Shown in pieces: positions 9,401 through 18,071 of a stretch of DNA of 64,000 nucleotides. The notes beneath the pieces were generated by a model. That model was not told the DNA's origin, ran no database searches, and saw only the letters and a list, made by a program, of their open reading frames with translations. Source of the DNA: Moorena sp. SIOASIH (GTDB lineage: Bacteria > Cyanobacteriota > Cyanobacteriia > Cyanobacteriales > Coleofasciculaceae); NCBI RefSeq assembly GCF_010671925.1, contig NZ_JAAHIH010000001.1, positions 1,307,053 through 1,371,052 of the forward strand, given 5' to 3'. Position 1 is the stretch's first letter. Every line of letters begins with the position of its first letter. A program made the translations under genes and the position numbers.

Positions 9401-9827
9401 AGCGCTATACTTAGCTTAGCATATTATTTCTGTCTGTGCAAAATTTTTACAAAAATTCACAAAGTTATAGAGGAATTTTTAATAGCGCTACTCTTTTTGG
9501 GGTGGTAAAGAGTGTATGGGATGACTAGGGTGGACGGCTATACTATAGCGCTAATTTAATTTTAGAACTCATGGAAGTTGTACTATAGCGCTAACCTTAC
9601 TCAGAGCTTACGGGGTTTATCAAATAATTGGATTTAATCTTTTTTTTTAAATAGCGCTATGTTTATTGGGAGCGATTATCTAGCGCTATTTTTATTCAAG
9701 CTAGTTTAATATAGCGTTATAGTTTGATAAAATTCGGTGATTAAAAATATTTACTAGCGCTACCCTTTTAGAGGCGTTAAGGGTTATATGGGATGATTAG
9801 ATTTCATTTCACACTTAAACTAGCGCT
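9401..9827. repeat. Array of AGCGCT palindromes upstream of the HTH gene
   Basis: AGCGCT occurs at 9401, 9484, 9547, 9587, 9653, 9682, 9756 and 9822, with an AGCGTT variant at 9713; most are embedded in TAGCGCTA. The intervening DNA resembles the 87-bp units at 2931-3191. For example, the stretch after 9761 reads CCCTTTTAGAGGCGTTAAGG then TTATATGGGATGATTAG. Spacing here is irregular (29-83 bp), unlike the left-hand array. Confidence 0.8.
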
Positions 9828-9869
9828 ATAGTAATCGAATCGAATTATGGACAAACCCAGTGTATTGGC

Positions 9870-10676
9870 TCAGTTGTCGATCATGTTGTCATAAGTTAAA
9901 GCAAAATCCTCACCGTTTGCCTTAACTGATGACTCCGACACTGCTGCTACTATAGACAAGCTAACAATAGGAGCAGTGATAGCTCGGAGAATGCGACTTC
10001 CAAGAGAAACAGGGATAAATCCAGCAGCAGTAGCTTGTTCTAGCTCTTGAGTTGTCCAACCACCCTCAGGTCCGGTAGCAATGACAATGCCAGGATGTTG
10101 AGCAGGGTCTGTTTGGCCAGTTTCCAATCCTAATCGTAAATCTAATAAGCAATTGAGTAGATGGGGAGCCTTTCCCCGAGCTACACAAATATAGCGATAG
10201 GCTTCTAGGGTTTCCGGTAACTGAAGACTATCGGAAAAGTCCACAGGGTCAAGAATTTTCGGCACAACTTCCCGTTCTGATTGCTCTGCTGCTTCTTGGG
10301 TAATCCGCCGCCACCTTTGAAGCTTTTGAGGACTAGGATTGAGTAAAGTGCGATCGCTTTTCAACGGCACAATCCGAGTAACTCCCAACTCTGTTGCCAT
10401 CAGACAAATTTGCTCAAATCCACTCCCTTTAGGCATCGCAGCCATCAAGGTTACCTGTTTAGGCAATTCAGTTTGAATGTGCTCAGATGCGACAATTTTA
10501 GCTTGAGTCAAATTACCTTCTAGCTCGCTAACGTACCAGCCACCCTCTCCATCCATAGCAATAAAGCGATCGCCTTTTTTCAGCCGCAACACTCTAATTA
10601 GATAATGCTGTTGGGCATCAGTTAAAACAATCCCTTGGTCTTGACACTGTGTAGGTGATATCACCAACCGTTGCAT
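9870..10676 (-). CDS. rsmE: 16S rRNA (uracil-1498-N3)-methyltransferase
   Basis: A 268-aa SPOUT-family enzyme that methylates N3 of U1498 in 16S rRNA using S-adenosylmethionine. Residues 1-70 form the PUA-like RNA-binding domain (MQRLVISPTQ, LIRVLRLKKGDRF). Residues ~75-250 are the trefoil-knot methyltransferase domain with QEAAEQSER, ATGPEGGWTTQELE and LGSRILRAITAP, the SAM-binding knot motifs. Length matches the family. It is followed on its 3' side by the AGCGCT array and appears monocistronic. Confidence 0.93.
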   Translation of the reverse strand: MQRLVISPTQCQDQGIVLTDAQQHYLIRVLRLKKGDRFIAMDGEGGWYVSELEGNLTQAKIVASEHIQTELPKQVTLMAAMPKGSGFEQICLMATELGVTRIVPLKSDRTLLNPSPQKLQRWRRITQEAAEQSEREVVPKILDPVDFSDSLQLPETLEAYRYICVARGKAPHLLNCLLDLRLGLETGQTDPAQHPGIVIATGPEGGWTTQELEQATAAGFIPVSLGSRILRAITAPIVSLSIVAAVSESSVKANGEDFALTYDNMIDN

Positions 10677-10772
10677 ACTGATTCTCTGACTACTGTTATT
10701 TCCAGAGCTGCTTTTCCCTCTTACAGACTTTTTATTTTAGGATAACAAGTACGGAAGAGCGAGAATATATAA

Positions 10773-10862
10773 TTCTCAATTCTCCATTCTCAATTCTCCA
10801 TTCTCAATTCTTCATTCTAAATTCTTCATTCTAAATTCTTCATTCCAAATTCTGCATTCTGA
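10773..10862. repeat. Short tandem repeat (AATTCTNCATTCTN-type)
   Basis: About six tandem copies of a 14-bp unit resembling AATTCTCCATTCTC or AATTCTTCATTCTA lie between tldD and rsmE. It is a simple-sequence spacer with no coding evidence. Confidence 0.7.
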
Positions 10863-10872
10863 CAGACAACCT

Positions 10873-12273
10873 TCAACCTTCAACTTCTCCACCAACTACC
10901 ACATTCCGAATCCTTAAAGTTGGTCCTGCACAGCCTACAGCTAACCCACTTTGTCCACCTTTACCGCAGCCACCGGATTCATCCCAATAGAAATCATCAC
11001 CAATAGCTTCAATACCAGCTAAGGTCTTGAATACATTACCAGAAAGGGTCACATCTCGCACAGGTTCAGCAATTTCACCATTGCGAATCATCCAAGCTTC
11101 TCCAGCACTAAAGGTAAACATTTCGCCATTAGTCATACCTCCTAGCCAATTTCGAGCATAGACTCCTACTGTGATATCATCGAATAAGTCTGCTACTGGA
11201 GTAGCTCCGGGTCCTATCCAAGTATTAGTCATCCGAACAATCGGCGGATAGTGGTAATTGAGACAACGAGCATTACCAGTAGGGGTTTCACCTAACTTAC
11301 CAGCAGTTTCACGGGAGTGAAGACGTCCAACGAATACACCATCTTTAATCAACTGGGTGGTAGTGGCTGGAGTGCCTTCATCATCGTAGAAATAGCTACC
11401 CCGGTGTCCTTGGGTCGCAGCTCCATCAAAGATTTGCAATTCTTTTGGGCCAAAACGACGCCCCATACTCATCACTTCCAGTAAGTCAGGATTTTCATAA
11501 GCCATGTCAGCTTCAGATAGGTGTCCAAAGGCTTCGTGGACAAACAAACCAGTAAGGATGGGGTCGATGACTACTGTATAATTGCCACCAGTTACAGGTG
11601 GTAATGACAAAGCATCGACAGCGCGTTGAGCTGCTCCATGGACTTCTTGATCAAGATTGGTTAGATCTTCATAGCCTTGGCGAGAACCAATGGTTTCTCT
11701 ACCAGTTTGGACACTATCGCCATTACGAGCAGTAGCAGCAAAACGCATTTCCAGATCTGCCCAAGACTGCTCTATCAAGGTACCTTCGGAAGTAGCAATG
11801 ATGATGCGTTGGTTAATATCCCCATACCGGACAGAAGTAGTAGCAACGCTACTGTCATAACTTCTGAGAATTTGATTGTAGCGATCGCATAATGCTTTCT
11901 TCTGCGCCAAGGGAATTTGCCTAGGGTCTGTACCAGTCAGGGGTAACTGGCAAACATCCTGTATTGGTTCAATGGGAGCAAGGGTGGTTTCTTGATTACC
12001 CACAATCCGAGCTGCTGCGATCGCATCTTCGACTCGTTCTTTAATAGCACTAAGCTGGTTAAAACTCGAAAAACCCCATCCTCCATTATAACATGCCCTT
12101 ACTTGTCCACCGATAGACAGACCTTCACTCAGGGTTTCGATCTTGTCACCCCGTAATAAAATGCTGGTTCCTTCGGCTTCTTCTAAGCGAATGGCTAAGT
12201 AATCGACGCGGGAGCCATATTGAGCAATTAGGTCACAGAGTAAGTTTTTGGTATCGGTTAGGACAATGGGCAT
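10873..12273 (-). CDS. tldD: TldD-type metalloprotease
   Basis: A 466-aa member of the TldD/PmbA family (U62 peptidases), which form heterodimers with TldE/PmbA and degrade or trim peptides in the cytoplasm. The zinc motif HEAFGH (residues 246-251, the HExxxH form of TldD) is intact. The downstream glycine-rich core includes YFYDDEGTPAT, RLHSRETAGKLGETPTGNAR and the C-terminal GGCGKGGQSGLAVGCAGPTL. Length is typical. No tldE partner is in the window. TldD/E proteases mature some modified peptides in other bacteria; a link to the graspetide locus 8 kb away would be speculation. Confidence 0.92.
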   Translation of the reverse strand: MPIVLTDTKNLLCDLIAQYGSRVDYLAIRLEEAEGTSILLRGDKIETLSEGLSIGGQVRACYNGGWGFSSFNQLSAIKERVEDAIAAARIVGNQETTLAPIEPIQDVCQLPLTGTDPRQIPLAQKKALCDRYNQILRSYDSSVATTSVRYGDINQRIIIATSEGTLIEQSWADLEMRFAATARNGDSVQTGRETIGSRQGYEDLTNLDQEVHGAAQRAVDALSLPPVTGGNYTVVIDPILTGLFVHEAFGHLSEADMAYENPDLLEVMSMGRRFGPKELQIFDGAATQGHRGSYFYDDEGTPATTTQLIKDGVFVGRLHSRETAGKLGETPTGNARCLNYHYPPIVRMTNTWIGPGATPVADLFDDITVGVYARNWLGGMTNGEMFTFSAGEAWMIRNGEIAEPVRDVTLSGNVFKTLAGIEAIGDDFYWDESGGCGKGGQSGLAVGCAGPTLRIRNVVVGGEVEG

Positions 12274-12873
12274 AGTAGAGGAAATAGCAAATAACTATTC
12301 TATTGTGCAATGAGTAGGGTATCTAGTGCTATTGTAAGCATTCAGCCGTCAGCTATCAGCTTATGTTCTTTGTTTTACGTGAGATGATGTTAAAACTTAC
12401 AATATTATAGCACAATTTACCCCTTAGATTATTCAACATAAGCAGCAAGGTAACCCTCAACCCTAGTCACTTCAATAATATTGACTACTTGTGACAATTC
12501 ACACTATTATACAGAAGGAGCATCAACATCTCAAAATAAAATCATAACTCTTAACTACGTTGATAATCATCACAATAATATTAATAATATTAATTGATGA
12601 AACCAATAAAATAATATTATTGCTTATCCTTGATTTAGTCTCTATTATATAGCACTAGGCATTCAGATTTTGACATTGATAAACTCCAAAACTTAGTCAT
12701 AGCTTACTTTTAGGTGCGACCCGTGGCGAATTTAATTCTTGATGCGGAAAGCGCAGCTTTGACTTCTGACTTCTAACTTCTGACGCTAAGCGTAGCGCTA
12801 TACTTACCGACTTTTATAGCCACTATCCCATACTTATCACTAGGTTTCAGCAAGAGATTGAGGGCGAGTGCTA
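12274..12873. other. Intergenic region with dispersed element and TnpB right-end DNA
   Basis: 12274-12700 is AT-rich with no gene. At 12713-12760 is a copy of a dispersed element starting AGGTGCGACCCGTGGCGAAT and ending GATGCGGAAAGCGCA; the same element is inverted at 47060-47108. Next come AAGCGTAGCGCTATACTTAC and the presumed right flank of the tnpB element. In TnpB elements the guide RNA is encoded at this 3' end, but I cannot delimit it. Confidence 0.5.
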
Positions 12874-14277
12874 TTATTGAACCTCCCCACCCTTAGAGGG
12901 ATGGGGATTCCCAGGCACAACAACGTTCGTTGCTGTTATTTCCGTGGGCGTAACTTTCCCCCGCACCGGAGGTAGCTGGATGGGGTCAATTCCCAGTTTT
13001 TTGAGACCCCGCAGTTTGATATTTACCGCACCATTCACGTCCGCGTCGTCGTAATGACCACAATTAGTGCAGACAAACTTTTCTTTTTTTCTGTTTTCTT
13101 TACTTGTGTGGTTACATTTTGGACACCTTTGAGATGTGTGCTTGGGATTCACTTTTATGACCGGAATGCCTGACTTTGCAGCCACGACCTCGATCTTCTT
13201 GACCAGTTCTCCCCAAGCTGCATTAGATATCGAACGATTCAAACCTCTTTTTGCTGATTGCCCGTTGCGGTCATAACTACCATTTTTATTTGGTCTAGGC
13301 TTGCAACGAGACTTCATTGCCTTAATATTAAGGTCTTCAAATATCAAGGCATCTGCACCGTCAACCAACTTATTGGCTGTGTCCCAATGATAGGCGCTAC
13401 GGTTATTTGCAATACGCTCATGAAGTGAGGCTACCCTACTGTAGGCTTTTCCTCTGTTTTTAGACCCTTTCTTTTTCCTGCTAGCAGCTCTTTGTCTTAG
13501 CTCTAGACGCCTTTCTTTGCACCTAAAGGACTTTGTTTTTGCTGGATTGGCTATTGTTTTTCCATTGGAAAGACTAACTAATTTTTTAATCCCCAAGTCG
13601 CAACCTTTGACGTTTTGAGGGTCAATTTCATTTTTGCCTGTTACCGAAGGGATTGGAACTGTTTTGTCCTCAATTTGAAGACTTACAAACCATCCACGAG
13701 CTTTCCTCCGAACAGTCACAGACTTCAAATTGAACCCCTCAGGAATAGAACGAGAGTTGTAAAAACCCATCCAACCAATTCCTGGGAGGTATATCTTGTC
13801 TCCATCTAGCTTGACTTGACCAGGGGCGTATTTAAAGCTTCTGAATCGTGACCTTCTCTTAGGTTTTGGATATCCAGTCTCTCCCTTAAAGAACTTGGAG
13901 AAGGCGACATCTAGCTGTCTCAGTGTTTGCTGTAGAACAGTTGAATGTATCTCCTTGTACCAAGGGCGTTGTTTTTTGAGGGTTGGGAGACTTGAACTCT
14001 GAGCCTCGTATGCACTCCTTCTTGGATTCTTATTACTGCTTTTCCAGGGGTAGCCTACAGAATGGTTCTTACTTACAGAACAAGTCAATGGGCACGCCTC
14101 ACCGCCACTTTTTAAATCGCAGTAACTACCTAGTCTCGGAGCTTTTACTTGATCATAGGAGTCATTCCTATCTCTTAATAAGTAATTGTACTGCGATCGC
14201 AACATATCAAGCCATCTATTCATTGTGACTTATTGTTGTCGATTTTTCTTAAGTTTGTAGGAGTATACTAGTTGCAT
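12874..14277 (-). pseudogene. tnpB: IS200/IS605-type TnpB, interrupted near its N-terminus
   Basis: The natural start is probably ATG at 14277 (MQLVYSYKLKKNRQQ), but the sixteenth codon is TAA (14230-14232). The frame is then open from ATG 14223 for 449 residues. RuvC residues are all present: D209 (GCDLGIKK), E296 (IFEDLNIK) and the DADVNGAVNI motif near 393-395. The zinc ribbon CPKC...CTNC is also intact. TnpB is an RNA-guided DNA nuclease. The nonsense codon removes the N-terminal strand unless translation restarts at 14223. No TnpA gene is adjacent. A hairpin at the 3' end overlaps the coding end. Confidence 0.85.
12884..12907 (-). other. Hairpin at the 3' end of tnpB (probable right-end element)
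   Basis: TCCCCACCC (12884-12892) pairs with GGGATGGGGA (12898-12907) with one bulged A and a 5-nt loop. The hairpin overlaps the last tnpB codons, encoding the GNPHPSKGG tail. IS605-family elements place a hairpin of this kind at the right end, used for transposon-end recognition and as part of the guide RNA. The role is inferred from position. Confidence 0.5.
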
Positions 14278-14338
14278 CGGTTCGACCTTTTTTCTGTTCT
14301 TTTTAATTAAAAACCCCCTAAATTAAAACGTCAAGTAA

Positions 14339-14521
14339 ATGTCCAAGCAAATCAGAATAAAAGTAGGAAGACCTAGGCTCCACGAGGAAGCAAAGAAGAG
14401 TTACAGCATTAAGGCCACTGAAACTGGCTGGCAGGGACTGAAGCGATTAGCTGCCTGTTCAGGATTAAGTTTGTCTGAATATTTAGAATTCCTGGGAAGG
14501 ACTGGTACTCTGCCTGATTGA
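14339..14521 (+). CDS. Small ribbon-helix-helix-like protein divergent from tnpB
   Basis: A 60-aa basic protein starting MSKQIRIKVGRPRLHEEAKK. It has the shape of short ribbon-helix-helix regulators: a basic GRPR head, a beta-like SYSIKATETGWQGL segment and two helices (LKRLAACSGLSLSEYLEFL). It starts 62 bp from the original tnpB start on the opposite strand, so the two would share a promoter region. It may repress tnpB or be an unrelated orphan regulator. No strong ribosome binding site is visible. Confidence 0.5.
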   Translation: MSKQIRIKVGRPRLHEEAKKSYSIKATETGWQGLKRLAACSGLSLSEYLEFLGRTGTLPD

Positions 14522-14551
14522 GGGAAAATTCATCCCCGGAGACGAAACCTT

Positions 14552-14627
14552 AGAATAGTGGAGCCTTTATGGTTGGTCGGCTATGAGAAAAAGGATTAAA
14601 ACTTTATTATTAAGGCTCCACTATTCT
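14552..14627. repeat. Perfect 16-bp inverted repeat downstream of the 60-aa gene
   Basis: AGAATAGTGGAGCCTT (14552-14567) is the exact reverse complement of AAGGCTCCACTATTCT (14612-14627), separated by 44 nt. The loop is long for a terminator and there is no T-run, so a small mobile-element-like structure is at least as likely. Confidence 0.6.
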
Positions 14628-14671
14628 TACGGTAACTTTAAGCTCGTCGCAGGGATGGGGTATTCTTTTCC

Positions 14672-14700
14672 CTGGCCGTAGGCCACGCTACGCGAACAAA
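14672..14700. repeat. Dispersed ACGCTACGCGAAC element at a gene break
   Basis: CTGGCCGTAGGCCACGCTAC then GCGAAC, a copy of the element scattered through the window (also inside or near genes at 21686, 37316 and 47010, and in module C of the 3.7-6.3 kb tract). GGCC-GTA-GGCC is a small inverted repeat inside it. It lies directly beyond the truncated 3' end of the nuclease-like gene at 14706. Confidence 0.7.
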
Positions 14701-14705
14701 CTCCC

Positions 14706-15014
14706 TTATTTGATAAAATCACACCTACCGTTTAGCCCTTTACTCTTATCAATAGTAAACTCTGTCCCTGAGAAAAGACTGATTTGACGGTTAAATTGCT
14801 TGCGAATTTCCACTAAAATAGGAGCAACAATCAATTCAGAGCGGGCTTTTTCGGTATCTATTTCCAATCCTAGAGGTAGGTTTTCTTCTAAAATATCTTT
14901 TAATAAAGGGCTAGGAGTAACTGGTTCAACGGATTCAAATAAGTTAACTCGTTCTTTAATCGATAGATTAAATTGATGTTTAAGTGTATCTAGAGTAAAT
15001 TCACTGTAAGACAT
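14706..15014 (-). pseudogene. Truncated nuclease-like protein (N-terminal half)
   Basis: 102 residues starting MSYSEFTLDTLKHQFNLSIK. Segments such as TEKARSELIVAPILVEIRKQ and ISLFSGTEFTIDKSKGLNG then CDFI match the N-terminal part of cyanobacterial proteins of about 190-200 aa with a PD-(D/E)XK-like fold, as I recall the family. The frame ends at CDFIK just where the family's active-site strand should begin. The DNA beyond is the dispersed ACGCTACGCGAAC element, so the rest appears lost. Family identity comes from memory of the pattern, not a search. Confidence 0.55.
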
Positions 15015-15075
15015 TGCTTTAGCTATCTATATATAGCTGTTATTAATTCTGTCAGGTACTTTTGCCAGTGGGTTT

Positions 15076-15116
15076 TAGGGAGCAGGGAGCAGGGAGCAGG
15101 GAGCAGGGAGCAGGGA
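15076..15116. repeat. GGGAGCA heptamer tandem repeat
   Basis: About six tandem copies of GGGAGCA. The complementary form (CCCTACT/TGCTCCC) recurs at 3265-3300, 45391-45428 and 57370-57410, so it is a genome-wide simple repeat in intergenic DNA. Confidence 0.8.
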
Positions 15117-15195
15117 TTAGGGAGTCAGGATTAATAAATCGGATTACTATATGGGATTGCACTAACTTGGTATACTAACAAAATAGTAACTAATT

Positions 15196-15381
15196 ATGGT
15201 AGCATCAACATTATTTTGTCAGGGAGCAAAACTTATCTCTTTAGAAAACTGGCTCAAGGATTACCGGAATAATACCGAATAGGTAGAGGGAGAATTAGTT
15301 AAAAAAAACGGTATCACCTTAAAGCACAGTCAAATTCAAGCTAAACTCCCCACCTACTTGGGTAATCAACATCAACCATGA
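15196..15381 (+). pseudogene. Remnant of a Uma2 (DUF820) nuclease gene
   Basis: ATG at 15196 begins MVASTLFCQGAKLISLENWL then KDYRNNTE and TAG. The same frame continues VEGELVKKNGITLKHSQIQA then KLPTYLGNQ and stops at 15381. Uma2-family proteins have EYVxGELVxK...TLKHSxIQ at this point, so TAG has replaced a Tyr codon. The remaining two thirds of the gene, including the catalytic core, are missing. Clearly non-functional. Confidence 0.75.
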
Positions 15382-15393
15382 AGCTTCAACAAA

Positions 15394-17463
15394 CTAGCTA
15401 TCATTATCGACCTCGACAATCTCAGTATATTCAAACTGATTTGGACTACGCCTTACCAAATCATAACGATTTCCACCTAGCTCAATAACATCTTCTTCGC
15501 AATCAGACTTAGGAGAATTGTAAGTCAACACATACTCTTTACCAAGAAAAGGAAGTATCTCATCAGCCACTTCTCCTCGCCACTGAGTCTGAGTCACTAA
15601 AACTACTAATTGATTCGCCAGTCTAGGTAAGATATTAGCAATTCGCCGACGATAGATTTCATCCAAGCTTCCAAAGGGAGAATCCATTACAATAGGAAAA
15701 GTACTACTATCGGGTCCCATCAGAGAATGCTCTTGACTCCAATCCCTAACTCGGTCAATAATTCCCCCGATAAAGGATAAACTTAGAATCTGATTCTCTC
15801 CCGTAGACGCAGCAACTAGGTTTTCTTCTCCAAGAGTGCTTTCTACTAAGGTTAACTCATACTTATCACTCAAGTTAGGAATGTAGGGTGTAAAGGAAAT
15901 TGAGATAAATATCTCCTGGACCCGCTTCTCCAAAGAAGTCCGAAACTGAGTTTCCAAACGTTCCCTAACTTCAATTAACCGTTCAATAGAATCTTGAGCA
16001 GCAGCAATCCGTCGCTGTATCAACGCCTGCTTACTTTCATTCATTTTGTGCTTAGCAATCTGCTTATCCTTTAAGTCAATGTCTGTATCCAACTGTTCAA
16101 TTTGTTGTTGATTCCCTCCTTGCTCTAGAGTTAGCTCCCGAATCCTAGTATCTATCTCATCCAATTGTTGTTGGAGGTGACTGATATCCTCATCGGGAAA
16201 GTTACGTAACTTTTTCTTGATATCATCTAGTTGGGTCTCAATTCTAGAAAGCTCAGTTCTTCCCTGAGCAATAGTATCTTGTTGTTGGTCAACATCCTGC
16301 CAAAACTCAGGCACCTGTTGGTTAATTTCATCAACTTGGGAACCCATCCTTATTGCGGTTTCTTCCACTTCAGCCATTCCGGCTTTATCCATCCAGGCTG
16401 CTACTTGCTGATGAGCATGAGTTCCCTCAGTTAATTCTACACCACAGATACAGCGTTTTTGCTTGAGTAAATCCCCAACAAATTGCCGCTTAATTCCAAC
16501 AGGTAATTCCCCTCTTTCGGTGATTAAATCTTTGACAATTTCTTGAAAAGTTGAGCTTACCTCTGAGAGCAGCACGGTATAGCCACGAGTTGATATAGCT
16601 CGTTTCAAAATATGTTGACTTTGTTTTAGCTGTTCTCTAATTAACTTTTCCCTAGCTTCTAGTTCATCCCGCAGTTGTTGTAACTCCTGAGCGCCACCGA
16701 GTTCTAATAACCGTTGACCAATTGTCTTCTTTAGCTCATCTTGATCCTCTAACTCCTGCTTGATTTCCCTTTGACGCTTTAGTAGACTCTGGCTCGTCTT
16801 TTCCGATTTTCTCTGTTGTTTAAGCAATTGCTTAGTTTCCGAGTCGCCAATTAAAGACAATTCATAGTCTAAGGTTTTTTTCGCTTCCCTTAAATGTTTA
16901 ATGGAGCGATTTAAAACTTCTACCCCTAGCAAGGTCTTGGTTGCTTCCGCAACTTCCGACTTTTTATCCGAGCGTACCAGTTGTTCAATTCGTTCTCCAT
17001 CAAAAAAGAAGTATTGGTGCAAACTAGCTGGTAAAATTTGACCAATAATATCCTCGGGGAGTTGTTGAGGCAATAACCAGCGTCCATCATCTCCAGCGAT
17101 TTGGAGATACAATTCTGTGTTACCTTGCTCGACTCCTACCTCAGTTTTGTAAGTACGACATAGACGTTTGACTTGGTAGCGTTTATTATTATGTTCAAAT
17201 GCCACTTCTACCCAACAGTCTACTGGTTTATTGAACTGAGCTTCAGCAAGAGCTCGCTTATTCAGCAGTTGGTCTTCTGAAGCAAAAGCAGCACTAAACT
17301 TTTCATAGAGTACCCAAGAAAAGGCATTCAGTATGGTAGTCTTACCAGCACCATTATTCCCATGAATAATCGTAGTGTTTCGCTCGCCACTGGCTAACAC
17401 AATCACTGGATTTTTACCATAAAATTGACGAAAATTACATAGCTGAATCGATAGCAGCTTCAT
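15394..17463 (-). CDS. DndD-like SMC/Rad50-type ATPase (orphan)
   Basis: A 689-aa AAA ATPase of the DndD type. It has Walker A HGNNGAGKTT (residues 34-43), the DndD-typical YFFFDGE (151-157), long coiled coils (~200-320 and ~370-520) flanking a single CICG hook-like motif near 340, an ABC-type signature (STGENQILSLSFIGG) and Walker B FPIVMDSPFGSLDE. In Dnd systems DndD works with DndB/C/E in DNA phosphorothioation; none of these is present. Its start overlaps the stop of the 82-aa gene (ATGA), so the two are co-translated. A two-gene defence or DNA-repair module is possible. The substrate is unknown. Confidence 0.8.
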   Translation of the reverse strand: MKLLSIQLCNFRQFYGKNPVIVLASGERNTTIIHGNNGAGKTTILNAFSWVLYEKFSAAFASEDQLLNKRALAEAQFNKPVDCWVEVAFEHNNKRYQVKRLCRTYKTEVGVEQGNTELYLQIAGDDGRWLLPQQLPEDIIGQILPASLHQYFFFDGERIEQLVRSDKKSEVAEATKTLLGVEVLNRSIKHLREAKKTLDYELSLIGDSETKQLLKQQRKSEKTSQSLLKRQREIKQELEDQDELKKTIGQRLLELGGAQELQQLRDELEAREKLIREQLKQSQHILKRAISTRGYTVLLSEVSSTFQEIVKDLITERGELPVGIKRQFVGDLLKQKRCICGVELTEGTHAHQQVAAWMDKAGMAEVEETAIRMGSQVDEINQQVPEFWQDVDQQQDTIAQGRTELSRIETQLDDIKKKLRNFPDEDISHLQQQLDEIDTRIRELTLEQGGNQQQIEQLDTDIDLKDKQIAKHKMNESKQALIQRRIAAAQDSIERLIEVRERLETQFRTSLEKRVQEIFISISFTPYIPNLSDKYELTLVESTLGEENLVAASTGENQILSLSFIGGIIDRVRDWSQEHSLMGPDSSTFPIVMDSPFGSLDEIYRRRIANILPRLANQLVVLVTQTQWRGEVADEILPFLGKEYVLTYNSPKSDCEEDVIELGGNRYDLVRRSPNQFEYTEIVEVDNDS

Positions 17464-17708
17464 TGCACTTCTTCCTTGACAATTCTCAAGATATCATCAT
17501 TAATATTACGGGGAGTTTTCATATAGAGTTTATCCTTTTCTGCTTGCAAGACTCGCTCTATAATTCGGCGCACTTCTAGGGGAGCAGTGATAATCGGCTC
17601 CTGGACATCATGGAGTTCATTCTTGCTAGGAGAATAAGTAGAATGTTTTTCAGCTACTCTTCTGGAAATGACTGATGTAGCACCACTGGTAGAGTATCTA
17701 AATGCCAT
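17460..17708 (-). CDS. Small partner protein of the DndD-like ATPase
   Basis: An 82-aa soluble protein (MAFRYSTSGATSVISRRVAE...). The N-terminal 40 residues are polar; residues ~43-80 look helical (PLEVRRIIERVLQAEKDKLY, DDILRIVKEEVQ). The stop overlaps the ATPase start by 4 nt, a strong sign of coupled translation. It does not resemble DndE. It may load or regulate the ATPase; I do not recognise the family. Confidence 0.7.
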   Translation of the reverse strand: MAFRYSTSGATSVISRRVAEKHSTYSPSKNELHDVQEPIITAPLEVRRIIERVLQAEKDKLYMKTPRNINDDILRIVKEEVQ

Positions 17709-18071
17709 AACCGTATTTTTTTTAAAAGCGACTAACCTGTCAGATCGTGTCCGGTTGTTTCGGTAGTGTTATTTGTTGTTGTTTGTTTTAGTAATCGGTA
17801 ATGGTAAATAGGGAATAGCTTGGGAGTAATCACACTTACCAATTCCCCATTACCAATTATCAATTACCCAAGTTTTACAATATCGATGTTTCCGGACATG
17901 ATACCATATCTAGGCTGATTAAATTTATTTTAAGACTTTATTGTTTATTTATACTATAACCCAAAAATTTTGCAATATCTTAATAACGAGAGTCACCCAA
18001 AGCAGTACTCTATGTCTGTAGGTTTTTAGTTTTGGCTTGAAACGGCTAGGCACAATCACAGACAATCAAAA
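17709..18071. other. Divergent intergenic region
   Basis: AT-rich spacer between the 82-aa gene and the lipase gene. It contains degenerate copies of the GTAATCGGTAATGG / CCAATTACCAATTATC simple repeat (17790-17870), with opposite-strand versions that could form a loose hairpin. No ORF is supported. Confidence 0.5.
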
